Made by a program: the position numbers and the translations under genes. 31,918 nucleotides of DNA from JASFBA01 sp034433695 (GTDB taxonomy: Bacteria; Chloroflexota; Chloroflexia; DTKN01), in NCBI GenBank assembly GCA_034433695.1, contig DAOUAK010000026.1:1-31918 (forward strand). The letters run 5' to 3'. The notes under the pieces are model-generated. The model did not search any database and was not told the DNA's origin. It worked only from the letters and a program-made list of their open reading frames with translations. Below, piece after piece: positions 22,932 through 30,630 of this stretch. Each line of letters starts with the position of its first letter. The first letter of the stretch is position 1.

Positions 22932-25055
22932 TCAACGGATGACCAGGGGCACCCAGAGGTCCGGGAGGGACATGGCGGCCCCGTCCTGGGACCACACTTC
23001 TCCTCCCTCCACCCAGAAGCCGCCTGTGCCGGGGGCGAGGGCCTGCCAGCGCAGCCGGGCCACCCGGCGTACCGGCTCCCCCGCCTCTCCCCAGGCCTCC
23101 AGGTCGGCCCATCCTCGCTCGTTATCCACGGAGACATTCCAGCGGCGCATCGGCCGGCCGGGAAGCATCTGTACTTCCAGCAGGCGGAGGAAGGCCGGAT
23201 CGAAGCGCAGTTGCAGGTGCACCTCCGCCAGGGCGATGGAGGGAGAAAGTTCCACCGTCAGGGTGAAGGTTTGGCCGGGGGAGAGCGGTCCGGCCGGAGC
23301 TCGGACCTCTAGGGAGGGGGTGAGCGGCAGCGGCCCAACCTCGATGCTCCAGTGGGCCGGGGGGCCAAAGGGGCCTTCGGGGCTTTCCATTTGCCAGGTG
23401 AAGGTGTAGACGCCGGCCTGGGAAGGTGTCTCCAGGACAAGGGTGAAATGGCCCACCTCATCGGGGCGCACCGGCCGGGCCGGCCGGATTTCCTGGCCGG
23501 CCGGGAAAAGCGTTCCGCCGAGCGATAGGTGCTCTCCACCCGCCTCCGACCAGGTGCGCGTGCCGGTATTCCGAAGCGCCAGGGAAAGGCGATATGTCCG
23601 TTTGGGGGCCAGACGTTCCGGCCAGGAAGGAGGAAGCGGTTGGGCCGCCCACCAGAGGCTCTGGCCCAGAAGCATTTCCCGCAACAGGTTCAGGTAATAG
23701 TCCTCCGGAACGGCCTGTCCCCCTATGGAGGGAAAGGCGGCCCGACAGACGTTGGTCCCTTCCCAGAGTTCGTTCCAGGTCTCAATAAGGAGAAGGTTGG
23801 TCTGGGGCGGAATCTGGGCCAGACTCCAGCGCAGGAAGGTACCAGGGTCGCCTTCCCGGCCGTCGGGGGTGCGGTGGCGCGGTTGCTCCAGTTTGGTCTG
23901 GGCCCAGCCGGCCCTGCGGTTGTCAAAGCCCGGGCCGACCGAGGCCACGGTGTAGGTGCCGCGTGCGGTATGCCATTTCGGCCCGTTCACGGCCGTGCCC
24001 CAGGCAAAACGTCCGTCGGCCACCTCGTCAATGGGTGGGGTGCCCGACCGGGCGGCGTCGGAAAACCAGGTGCCCTCCAGCACGATCCAGGGGGTGATGG
24101 GCCGGCCGTTCCGGTCGTGAAAGTCGCGCTCAAAGGAGGCCTTGATGCCGGCCCATAGGGCACCGGCGCGTTCCAGGTGGGAAATGCGCCCGGTGGAGTA
24201 GACGACGATGAGGGGTCGGCCCCCTTCTTCCACCGGCCGGCCGTCGTGGGTGGCCCACATCTCCTGGGGAATCGTCTGGAAAAAAGGCTTGATCTTCCGG
24301 TCGTAGAAAAGAAAGCCGCTCACCGGGTCGTCCAGGTTCAGAGAGGCGTTCCCCTCCAGATAGATGCTCCCATCGAAGCGGCCGTTGTCCAGATAGTCGT
24401 TATACTCCCCCACTTCCGAGGAGGTATCGTCGAAGAGGCCGATGCGCAGGGGCGAATCCAGCAGGCGGTTGGCCTCGACCAGGGCCTGGAGCACTCCGGT
24501 GCGGAACCACGGGGAAGGATGATCTCCCCAACTTACCGGCAGGACGATCCCGATGCCGGCCAGACGCATGTCGTGCAGTTCCTGGAAGTACCAGTCGCGA
24601 TTGAGGGAGGAGTAGTAGAGGCCGTCGCCGGGACGACGGTCGCCCTCCAGCGGTTCGCTCCAGCCCGGAGGCACGGCATAAGCCTGGGCAGGGTCGCAGT
24701 TGTGGGTCGGACAGTCGTACCAGTAGAAGAAAAAAGTGGCCACCTGCATGTTCGGACGAAGGGGCGAGGCCGGGGTAGGGGTGGGCAACGGGGTCGGCCA
24801 GGGTGGCGTGGGTTGCGGAGTAGGCCGAGGGGTGGAGGTCGGTCGGGTCGGAAGGGGAGGGCGGGTCGGGGGAGGGGTAGGGGAAAGGGACGCCGGGTAG
24901 GAAGTTGGACCGGGAGGCAGGTTCGTCGTCGGCCCCGGAGGTGATGGGGTAGGGACCAGACAGGCTGTCAGGAGGACGGCTCCAACACAGAGCACCGCTC
25001 CCCAGAGGCGCTTTCTCCAGGGCGAAAAGGATGGGCGGTCGTCGAGTATTCGCAT
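22932..25055 (-). CDS. Large lipoprotein with glycosidase-like, Ig-like and cohesin-like domains
   Basis: 707 residues. Signal peptide with lipobox LTAC (Cys32), then a long Pro/Thr linker (34-98) that is typical for spacing a domain from the surface. Residues about 100-455 form a glycosidase-like barrel (DUF5010/GH99-like): FFFYWYDCPTHNCD, GIVLPVSWGDH, LIVVYSTGR, LEGTWFSDAA and NLLLIETWNELWEGT. Residues about 475-560 resemble the NBR1-type Ig domain (LALRNTGTRTW...). Residues about 565-705 resemble a cohesin fold (LSPGQTFTLTVELSPS, RFDPAFLRLLEVQ, ending LPDLWVPLVIR). Predicted to work on polysaccharides at the cell surface. Its substrate is unknown and the fold of the middle part is inferred. 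Confidence 0.78.
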   Translation of the reverse strand: MRILDDRPSFSPWRKRLWGAVLCVGAVLLTACLVPTPSPPGPTTNLPPGPTSYPASLSPTPPPTRPPLPTRPTSTPRPTPQPTPPWPTPLPTPTPASPLRPNMQVATFFFYWYDCPTHNCDPAQAYAVPPGWSEPLEGDRRPGDGLYYSSLNRDWYFQELHDMRLAGIGIVLPVSWGDHPSPWFRTGVLQALVEANRLLDSPLRIGLFDDTSSEVGEYNDYLDNGRFDGSIYLEGNASLNLDDPVSGFLFYDRKIKPFFQTIPQEMWATHDGRPVEEGGRPLIVVYSTGRISHLERAGALWAGIKASFERDFHDRNGRPITPWIVLEGTWFSDAARSGTPPIDEVADGRFAWGTAVNGPKWHTARGTYTVASVGPGFDNRRAGWAQTKLEQPRHRTPDGREGDPGTFLRWSLAQIPPQTNLLLIETWNELWEGTNVCRAAFPSIGGQAVPEDYYLNLLREMLLGQSLWWAAQPLPPSWPERLAPKRTYRLSLALRNTGTRTWSEAGGEHLSLGGTLFPAGQEIRPARPVRPDEVGHFTLVLETPSQAGVYTFTWQMESPEGPFGPPAHWSIEVGPLPLTPSLEVRAPAGPLSPGQTFTLTVELSPSIALAEVHLQLRFDPAFLRLLEVQMLPGRPMRRWNVSVDNERGWADLEAWGEAGEPVRRVARLRWQALAPGTGGFWVEGGEVWSQDGAAMSLPDLWVPLVIR

Positions 25056-25074
25056 ACTGTTCTCGCTCGGATGG

Positions 25075-25291
25075 CTAAAGCAGGCCCATCTGACGGGCCC
25101 GCAACGCTGCCTGGGTGCGGTTGCGCACGCCGAGTTTCTGGAGGATGGTTGTGATTAGGAGCAACCCACTGCCGACCCGGACGATGGGTGGTTCTCGCTC
25201 CGTCGTGCCCCACCAGATGGCCCCTACGGCGCCCCAGGTCAGGTAGGCGACGAGGAAAGTTGCTTTTCTGCACCAACCCGATCTGCTTCAT
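25075..25291 (-). pseudogene. Frameshifted small membrane protein with a LuxR-type C-terminal tail
   Basis: The last 26 codons (25078-25155) read ITTILQKLGVRNRTQAALRA then RQMGLL and a stop. This is the C-terminal half of a LuxR/NarL helix-turn-helix; the recognition helix and receiver are absent. Upstream in the same frame is hydrophobic sequence (FLVAYLTWGAVGAIWW). An ATG at 25291 starts MKQIGLVQK in a different frame; deleting one A from the AAAA at about 25265-25268 joins the two frames into a 71-codon reading frame. Either a frameshifted small gene with a fused tail, or debris. I favour a decaying gene. Confidence 0.6.
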
Positions 25292-25297
25292 AACCCT

Positions 25298-25303
25298 ATT
25301 ATA
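25298..25303 (-). promoter_or_regulatory. -10 box facing the lipoprotein gene
   Basis: Minus strand TATAAT, seven bases before the ATG at 25291. No good -35 seen. It may serve the lipoprotein gene. Confidence 0.4.
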
Positions 25304-25335
25304 CCGCATTCTTGCCGCGGGCGCACCTCGCTCAT

Positions 25336-25364
25336 TTGTCTTGTTAGGGTAGACGTGGTATAAT
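25336..25364 (+). promoter_or_regulatory. Promoter of rnpB
   Basis: TTGTCT (25336-25341), 17-base spacer, TATAAT (25359-25364) with extended -10 TGG. The mature RNA begins seven bases later. Confidence 0.85.
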
Positions 25365-25371
25365 AGGATAT

Positions 25372-25733
25372 GAGCAGGCCGGGCGGCCGCGGGTGGCTTT
25401 GTCCATCCGAGGAAAGTCCGGGCTCCGCAGGGCAGGACGCTGGGTAATACCCAGGCGGGGTGACCCGCAGAAAGTGCCACAGAAACCACACCGCCGGCCC
25501 CGTGCCGGTAAGGGTGAAATGGTGGGGTAAGAGCCCACCAGAGGTCGGGCGACCGACCTGCTGGGTAAACCTCGTCCGGAGCAAGGCCAAGCAGGGGCAT
25601 GGGTGGCCCGCCTGTTAGCCCCAGGTAGGCCGCTGGAGCCGGCGGGAAACCGTCGGCCTAGAGAGATGGTCGCCCCCGGCCGGCCGCCGGCGCCGAGGCC
25701 GGCCGGGACAGAACCCGGCTTACAGGCCTGCTC
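25372..25733 (+). ncRNA. rnpB: RNase P RNA, bacterial type A
   Basis: Catalytic RNA that cuts tRNA 5' leaders. The ends pair as P1: GAGCAGGCC (25372-25380) with GGCCTGCTC (25725-25733). The conserved P4 strand GAGGAAAGTCCGGGCT (from 25408), AGAAAGTGCCACAGAAA in the middle, the P11/P12 region and the 3' ACAGAACCCGGCTTA (25708-25722) are all present. About 362 bases, which fits type A. A GC hairpin follows. Confidence 0.96.
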
Positions 25734-25759
25734 GCCGCCCGGGGAATGCCCCGGGCGGC
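25734..25759 (+). terminator. GC hairpin directly after rnpB
   Basis: Perfect 11-bp stem GCCGCCCGGGG / CCCCGGGCGGC with loop AATG. No T tract, so termination may be leaky and rnpB may read into the mog gene, which lacks an obvious promoter of its own. Confidence 0.55.
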
Positions 25760-25793
25760 CGGCGCACTTGCCGCCGGCCCGAAGAGTTTACCT

Positions 25794-26321
25794 ATGGAAG
25801 AGCCGTACACCGTCGCCATCCTGACCGTAAGCGACCGTTCCTCGCGGGGCGAACGCGAGGACCGTAGCGGCCCGGCGGTCCGCGAGGCCATCTCTGCCCT
25901 TCCCCAGGCTCGGGTCGTCGCCGAAGAAATCGTCCCCGATCAGGTCCCGGCCATCGAGGAGGTCCTGAGGCGCTGGGTGGACCAGGGGATCGATCTGGTG
26001 CTCACCACCGGCGGCACCGGCTTTTCTCCCCGTGACGTGACCCCGGAGGCCACCCGACGGGTGATCGAGCGGGAGGCGCCGGGTCTGGCCGAGGCAATGC
26101 GGGCGGCCAGTCTGCGCCGGACCCCCCACGCCATGCTTTCGCGGGCCGTAGCCGGCATCGCCGGCCACACCCTCATCATTAACCTGCCGGGAAGCCCCCA
26201 GGCGGCCCGGGAGAACCTGGAGGTCGTCCTGCCGGCCTTGCCCCATGGGCTATCCAAACTCCGGGGCGACCCCGGAGAGTGCGGAGGAGAAGCGTGGAAC
26301 ACGGCCGCATCCGTCTCCTGA
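25794..26321 (+). CDS. mog: Molybdopterin adenylyltransferase / MoaB-type protein
   Basis: 175 residues. Adenylates molybdopterin so that molybdate can be inserted. VAILTVSDRSSRG opens the MogA/MoaB fold, LVLTTGGTGFSPRDVTPEAT is the active-site block, SRAVAGIAGHTLIINLPGSP the nucleotide block. The ATG at 25794 gives the normal N terminus (MEEPYTVAIL); a longer frame from 25746 would reach into the rnpB hairpin. It has only a weak ribosome binding site (GAAGAG). First gene of a five-gene run; its end overlaps the next gene by 28 bases. Confidence 0.9.
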   Translation: MEEPYTVAILTVSDRSSRGEREDRSGPAVREAISALPQARVVAEEIVPDQVPAIEEVLRRWVDQGIDLVLTTGGTGFSPRDVTPEATRRVIEREAPGLAEAMRAASLRRTPHAMLSRAVAGIAGHTLIINLPGSPQAARENLEVVLPALPHGLSKLRGDPGECGGEAWNTAASVS

Positions 26322-28033
26322 TGCGCGAGGCCATCCAGGCGGCCCGGTCGGGAAATAAGAACTGGGCCCGCGAGTGCCTGGGCCGCGTCCTCAAGGCGGA
26401 CCCGCGCAACGAGGAGGCCTGGCTCTGGCTGAGCGCCGTGCTGGACACCGTGGCCGAGAAACGCTACTGCCTGGAGCGGGTCCTGGCCATCAACCCGTCC
26501 AATGCCCAGGCCCAGGCCGGGTTGCGCTACCTGGAGGGGAAAGAGGAGACCGGCCAACCCCAGACCAAACGCACCGTCTGCCCCCTCTGCGGCGAACCGA
26601 ACGACCCCAACGCCTTCCAGTGCGCCAACTGCGGCCAGGACCTTTTTGTCCTTTGCCCGGCCTGCGGCGAACGGGTGGATATTGACCGCACCTCCTGCGC
26701 CGCCTGTGGCCTGGAGATCGGAGATTCCTCGGACGGGGCGGCCTACTTTTTCCATCTGGGTGAACTGTACCTGAAGCATGGGCAGCCGAAGCGGGCTCTG
26801 GATACCTGGGACAAGACCCTGCTCCTGAACCCCGACTATCCCCGGGTGGCCGAGGTCGCGGCGGAGGCCTTTATGGCCTCGGGCCAGCGCGACCTGGCCC
26901 TTCAGAGTCTGGAGCGGGCTATCGAGGAGGCCGAAGACGAGGAACATCGGCGGACATTGCGCCTGCGGATGGCCAACTACCAGCGCGACCTGGGCAACCT
27001 GGAGGAGGCCGGCCGCCTCTACCAGGAACTTCTCCGCGAGGACCGGGCGCTGGGTGAACGACGGGCCGACCTCTTTATCGAACTGGGCCGCTTCCACGAG
27101 AAGCGCAAGGAACGCGATTCCGCTCGCAATTATTACGAGATGGCCCTGGCCCTGGATGAGAACCTCCCCGAGATCCGGTATACCCTGGCCGAGATTCTCC
27201 TGGAGCAGGGATATGAACTGCGGGCCCTGAGCGAATTCCGCCACCTGGTCCGAACCGGCGGAGAGTGGGCCGAACGGGCCGTCGCCCGGATTCGGGCATT
27301 ACGACCTCCCGTGCCGGAGGCCTTCCGGAACCGCTGGCAGGAGGCGGTGCGCGGGGCGGGCCGCTTTTTCCTGGCCGGCCTTCTCCTCCTTCTCCTGAAC
27401 CGGGGGCGGGAATGGGCGGTAGCCACGGCCTATTCCCCGGCCTATACCCTGAACCTCCTGGGCCTTCTGGCCACCCTGGCCGGCGGCTATCTTTTGACTG
27501 CGGCAGTGTCCGCCCCCCGCTTCTTGCCCGGCTTTGCCCTCCTTACGGCCCAGCCCGAGGGGCGGCTGGCCGAGCGGCTGGAGGCCCGCCGGAAGCGCCG
27601 GGAACGGAAGAGGCCGGCCTGGACGACGTCGCTTCAGGTCCGGCTGCGCCGTTCGGCCCAGGCCATCGCCGACGGCCTGCGGGTGATCCGCCTGCGCTTC
27701 GCCCAAAGGATGGAGCGGGCGGCTACCGCCCTTTCCCGCGCCTGGCAACGGTTGAAAGCCAGCCGTCCGGTTCGGAGCCTCCGGATGGGGAAGGACCGCC
27801 TGGGGCGCTTGCTGGGACGGGTACGTTTCTTCCGCTCGGTAGCCTTCTCCTTCCGCCGGCTCTTTCCCCGACGCTCCGGTGCCTCTCTCCTCGGACGGGT
27901 GGTCCAATCGTGGCGCGAGGGGAGAATTCTGGCCGGCCGGGTGGAACTCTCGGAGGCGGACCTGTACCGCTGGGGGGGCGCGCTGATCGGCCTGGTTCTG
28001 GTGGTCCTGGGGACCGTGATGGTGCTATCATAA
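26294..28033 (+). CDS. Zinc-ribbon and TPR membrane protein of unknown function
   Basis: 579 residues. The N terminus has a TPR-like pair (about 7-80, ARSGNKNWARECLGRVLKAD). A double zinc ribbon follows: C96, C99, C110, C113 and C121, C124, C135, C138. TPR units run from about 148 to 335 (GELYLKHGQPKRALDTWDKTL, RDLALQSLERAIEEA, ERDSARNYYEMALALDENL). Two hydrophobic segments lie near 355-410, a strongly basic amphipathic stretch at 430-540 and a final membrane helix at 560-577. Start GTG at 26294 with GGAGGAG upstream; a GTG at 26279 overlaps that site. Likely a scaffold that binds proteins at the membrane. Coupled to the next gene; function not known. Confidence 0.72.
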   Translation: MEHGRIRLLMREAIQAARSGNKNWARECLGRVLKADPRNEEAWLWLSAVLDTVAEKRYCLERVLAINPSNAQAQAGLRYLEGKEETGQPQTKRTVCPLCGEPNDPNAFQCANCGQDLFVLCPACGERVDIDRTSCAACGLEIGDSSDGAAYFFHLGELYLKHGQPKRALDTWDKTLLLNPDYPRVAEVAAEAFMASGQRDLALQSLERAIEEAEDEEHRRTLRLRMANYQRDLGNLEEAGRLYQELLREDRALGERRADLFIELGRFHEKRKERDSARNYYEMALALDENLPEIRYTLAEILLEQGYELRALSEFRHLVRTGGEWAERAVARIRALRPPVPEAFRNRWQEAVRGAGRFFLAGLLLLLLNRGREWAVATAYSPAYTLNLLGLLATLAGGYLLTAAVSAPRFLPGFALLTAQPEGRLAERLEARRKRRERKRPAWTTSLQVRLRRSAQAIADGLRVIRLRFAQRMERAATALSRAWQRLKASRPVRSLRMGKDRLGRLLGRVRFFRSVAFSFRRLFPRRSGASLLGRVVQSWREGRILAGRVELSEADLYRWGGALIGLVLVVLGTVMVLS

Positions 28034-28046
28034 GGAGGACGGGGCC

Positions 28047-28739
28047 GTGATACCGTGGGGCGATGCCCGCAGACGTTTCGGTTTCCCCTGGATGACCTGC
28101 CTTCTTCTGGCGGTGGGCCTGATCGTCTTCTTTTACGAGCGCCGCCTCCCGCTGGACGGATTATACGGCCTTCGGCCGGCCGAACTGGGGCAGCGGATAT
28201 GGGCCGTGCAACAGGCCGTAGGCTGCCTTCTGGTGCAGGGGCCGGGATGGCTGGCCCCCTTGGTCAACCTAGTCTACCTTTGGGTCCTGGGGAGCAAGGT
28301 CGAGGATGCCTGCGGCCCCTACGGCTTTTTCTCCCTCAGCCTGCTCTGCGGCCTCGGCGGGGTGGTGATGGCGGGTTTCCTTTCCCCCTATCTCCCGGAA
28401 GAGGCCCGGGTTTATGGCCTGGCCGGGGTGGTGGCCGGCCTGTTCGGGGCTTATTTGGTACTCTACCGGGGAGAAGGGATTCGGACCCTCATCCCGCCTA
28501 TCTTCCTGGTCCAGGTGCCGGCCTTCCTGCACTTTCTTTACTGGGCCGGCTGGGAGTTTGTTCACCTGGACCTGACGGCCATCCGGGCCGTACAGGTGGA
28601 GAAACTCCTTTACCCCCACTGGCCTTTTATCGGCGCCTTTTTCCTGGGTCTCCTGGCCGGCCCGCTCTTTGCCCGACAGGAGTTTCTGTGGCTGCGTCTG
28701 AGGGGCCGGCGGGTTCGCCTCCCGGCCCAAGGTGCCTGA
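28047..28739 (+). CDS. Rhomboid-fold membrane protein lacking catalytic residues
   Basis: 230 residues, six or so membrane helices. NLVYLWVLGSKVEDACGPYGFF (72-95) and the segment up to GLGGVVM match the rhomboid L1/TM2-TM3 block; YGLAGVVAGLFGAYLVLY (123-140) is the TM4 block but has Ala126 where active rhomboids have the catalytic Ser (G-x-S-G). The TM6 block FIGAFFLGLLAG (194-205) has Phe194 where the catalytic His is expected. It is therefore probably a pseudoprotease that binds or routes membrane proteins. Start is GTG, eight bases after AGGAGG, 13 bases after the zinc-ribbon gene. The identification rests on these blocks; an alignment is needed for certainty. Confidence 0.75.
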   Translation: MIPWGDARRRFGFPWMTCLLLAVGLIVFFYERRLPLDGLYGLRPAELGQRIWAVQQAVGCLLVQGPGWLAPLVNLVYLWVLGSKVEDACGPYGFFSLSLLCGLGGVVMAGFLSPYLPEEARVYGLAGVVAGLFGAYLVLYRGEGIRTLIPPIFLVQVPAFLHFLYWAGWEFVHLDLTAIRAVQVEKLLYPHWPFIGAFFLGLLAGPLFARQEFLWLRLRGRRVRLPAQGA

Positions 28740-28768
28740 CCGCCCTGGGCCGTTCTACGGAGTTGGCT

Positions 28769-29248
28769 ATGGAAGAATCGCCGGAAGCGCGCCTCGGTCC
28801 GCTCCTACGGCAGCGAAAGCAAACGCTGGCCGTGGCCGAATCGTGCACCGGCGGGCTGCTGGCCCATCGGCTGACCAACGTACCCGGAAGTTCGGACTAT
28901 TTTCTGGGTGGGGTGGTGGCCTATTCCAACGCGGCCAAGCGGACGATACTGGGGGTGGACCCTTCGCTCCTGGAGCGCGAAGGGGCGGTGAGCGAGGCAG
29001 TGGCAAAGGCGATGGCCTCCGGAGTGCGCCGGCTGTTCGGTGCGGACATCGGGCTTGCCATTACCGGCATCGCCGGCCCTACGGGGGGCACACCCGAAAA
29101 GCCGGTCGGCCTGGTCTATATCGCCCTGGCGGCCGAGGGAACGGTGCGCTGCGAGCGGCACATCTGGCCCTATGACCGTCTGGGCAACAAGGAGGCCTCG
29201 GCCCGGCGGGCTCTGGAGATGGCGGTGGAACTTCTGGAAAAACGCTAG
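28769..29248 (+). CDS. pncC: Nicotinamide-nucleotide amidase (CinA C-terminal domain)
   Basis: 159 residues; the stand-alone C-terminal amidase without the N-terminal MoCF domain. Deamidates nicotinamide mononucleotide to nicotinic acid mononucleotide for NAD salvage. LAVAESCTGGLLAHRLTNVPGSS at about 18-40, GGVVAYSNAAKRTILGV and ITGIAGPTGGTPEKPVGLVYIAL are the family blocks. The ATG is close to GGAG; the frame is open further up but without homology. The stop overlaps the ribosome binding site of the M16 gene. Fits a housekeeping run. Confidence 0.92.
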   Translation: MEESPEARLGPLLRQRKQTLAVAESCTGGLLAHRLTNVPGSSDYFLGGVVAYSNAAKRTILGVDPSLLEREGAVSEAVAKAMASGVRRLFGADIGLAITGIAGPTGGTPEKPVGLVYIALAAEGTVRCERHIWPYDRLGNKEASARRALEMAVELLEKR

Positions 29249-29257
29249 GAGGTCTTC

Positions 29258-30523
29258 TTGTATATCCGTTCCGTGCTCCCCAATGGCCTGCGCGTCCTGA
29301 CCTGCCCGATGCCCCACGTGCGCTCGGCCACCCTTTGCTTCTACGTCGGGGCCGGCTCCCGCTGTGAACCGGCGGAGAAGGCCGGCCTCTCCCACTTCCT
29401 GGAACATATGGTCTTCAAGGGCACCCCTTCGTTCCCCACGGCCCGCCGGCTTTCCGAGGCCATCGAGGGCGTCGGGGGAGTCCTGGACGCCAACACCTCC
29501 ACCGAGGTCACCGCCTACTGGGCCAAGGTGGCCGCCCATCACTTTCCCCTGGCCCTACAAGCCCTCACCGAGATGCTCTGTCAGCCTCTCCTGGACCCGA
29601 TGGAGATCGAAAAGGAACGCCGCGTCATCATCGAGGAACTCCACATGATCGCCGATTCCCCGTCCGACTGGGTCCTGGAACTGATCGGCCGCCTCCTCTG
29701 GCCCGACCATCCGCTGGGCCGGGACATTGCTGGGACGGAGGAGGGGGTGAACGCCATCCGACGGGCCGATCTGGAGGACTACCGGCAGCGGTACTATAGC
29801 CCCACCCGCATTGTGGCCGTGGTGGCCGGGGCCTTGCCGGCCGCCGAGGTCGAATCCGCCCTGAGCGCGGCCTGGGGGGAATTGTTTCCCCAGCCGCCCA
29901 TTTCGGTAGAACCGGCTCCACCGATTTCCCCCGAACCCGCCATCCTGGGGGAAGATCGGGACATAGAGCAGGTCAACCTTTGTCTGGCCCTGCCCGGCCT
30001 GCCTTACAACCATCCGGAGCGTTATACCCTGCTCCTCCTGAACACGGTCCTGGGGGCCGGTATGAGTTCTCGCCTCTTTCAGAGCGTCCGGGAGGAACGG
30101 GCCCTGGCCTATAACATCTATTCCAGCCTGCGCCAGCACGCCGATGCCGGTGCCGTCCTCATCTATGCCGGTGTGGCCCCGGAGCGCACCGCCGAGTGCC
30201 TGAGCGCCATCTGGGGCGAACTGGAGCGGCTGGTCGGCGAAGAAGTGGGAGAAGCGGAACTGGAGCGGGCCAAAGAGTACAACAAAGGCCGCATCCTCCT
30301 GCGGATGGAGGATTCCTACGGGGTAGCCTCCTGGTATGGGGGGCAGGAACTCCTGCTGGAGCAGATCGAAGAGGTGGACCAGGTTGTGACCCGTATCGAG
30401 GCAGTGCAGCCGGCCGACCTGCGCCGTCTGGCCGAAAGCCTCTTCCGGCGCGATTTCCTGCGGCTGGCCCTGGTCGGCCCCAAGCAGGATGAGGTCCTCC
30501 TGCGTCGGGCCGTGGGAATCTAG
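29258..30523 (+). CDS. M16-family zinc peptidase
   Basis: 421 residues, normal for a single M16B-type subunit. The inverted zinc motif HFLEHM has His46, Glu49 and His50, with Glu126 of the downstream VIIEEL block as third ligand. The C-terminal domain has the paired Arg-Tyr substrate block (SREERALAYNIYSSL region: VREERALAYN). Cleaves peptides or processes proteins in the cytoplasm or at the membrane. The start is TTG at 29258, five bases after AGGAGG; no ATG start of family length fits. It lies at the end of the five-gene run and is followed by a new promoter. Confidence 0.92.
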   Translation: MYIRSVLPNGLRVLTCPMPHVRSATLCFYVGAGSRCEPAEKAGLSHFLEHMVFKGTPSFPTARRLSEAIEGVGGVLDANTSTEVTAYWAKVAAHHFPLALQALTEMLCQPLLDPMEIEKERRVIIEELHMIADSPSDWVLELIGRLLWPDHPLGRDIAGTEEGVNAIRRADLEDYRQRYYSPTRIVAVVAGALPAAEVESALSAAWGELFPQPPISVEPAPPISPEPAILGEDRDIEQVNLCLALPGLPYNHPERYTLLLLNTVLGAGMSSRLFQSVREERALAYNIYSSLRQHADAGAVLIYAGVAPERTAECLSAIWGELERLVGEEVGEAELERAKEYNKGRILLRMEDSYGVASWYGGQELLLEQIEEVDQVVTRIEAVQPADLRRLAESLFRRDFLRLALVGPKQDEVLLRRAVGI

Positions 30524-30563
30524 CCGTGTGGGGGAGAAGGGCAGAGATGCCTCCCGAAAAATC

Positions 30564-30592
30564 TTGACGCCGGCCGCTTCCGATCCTATAAT
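30564..30592 (+). promoter_or_regulatory. Promoter of the ParB-like/NurA operon
   Basis: TTGACG (30564-30569), 17-base spacer, TATAAT (30587-30592). The first start codon is 38 bases downstream. Confidence 0.82.
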
Positions 30593-30630
30593 CCATACCG
30601 AGCACATCCGGACATCGGTAGGAGACGGTG

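Larger units (their letters stand above)
25056..25371. other. Gene-poor stretch between lipoprotein and rnpB
   Basis: It holds the broken LuxR-tailed small gene and two back-to-back promoters. The LuxR tail stop is 19 bases from the lipoprotein ATG, so a transcript from 25298-25303 would reach the lipoprotein gene. Confidence 0.6.
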
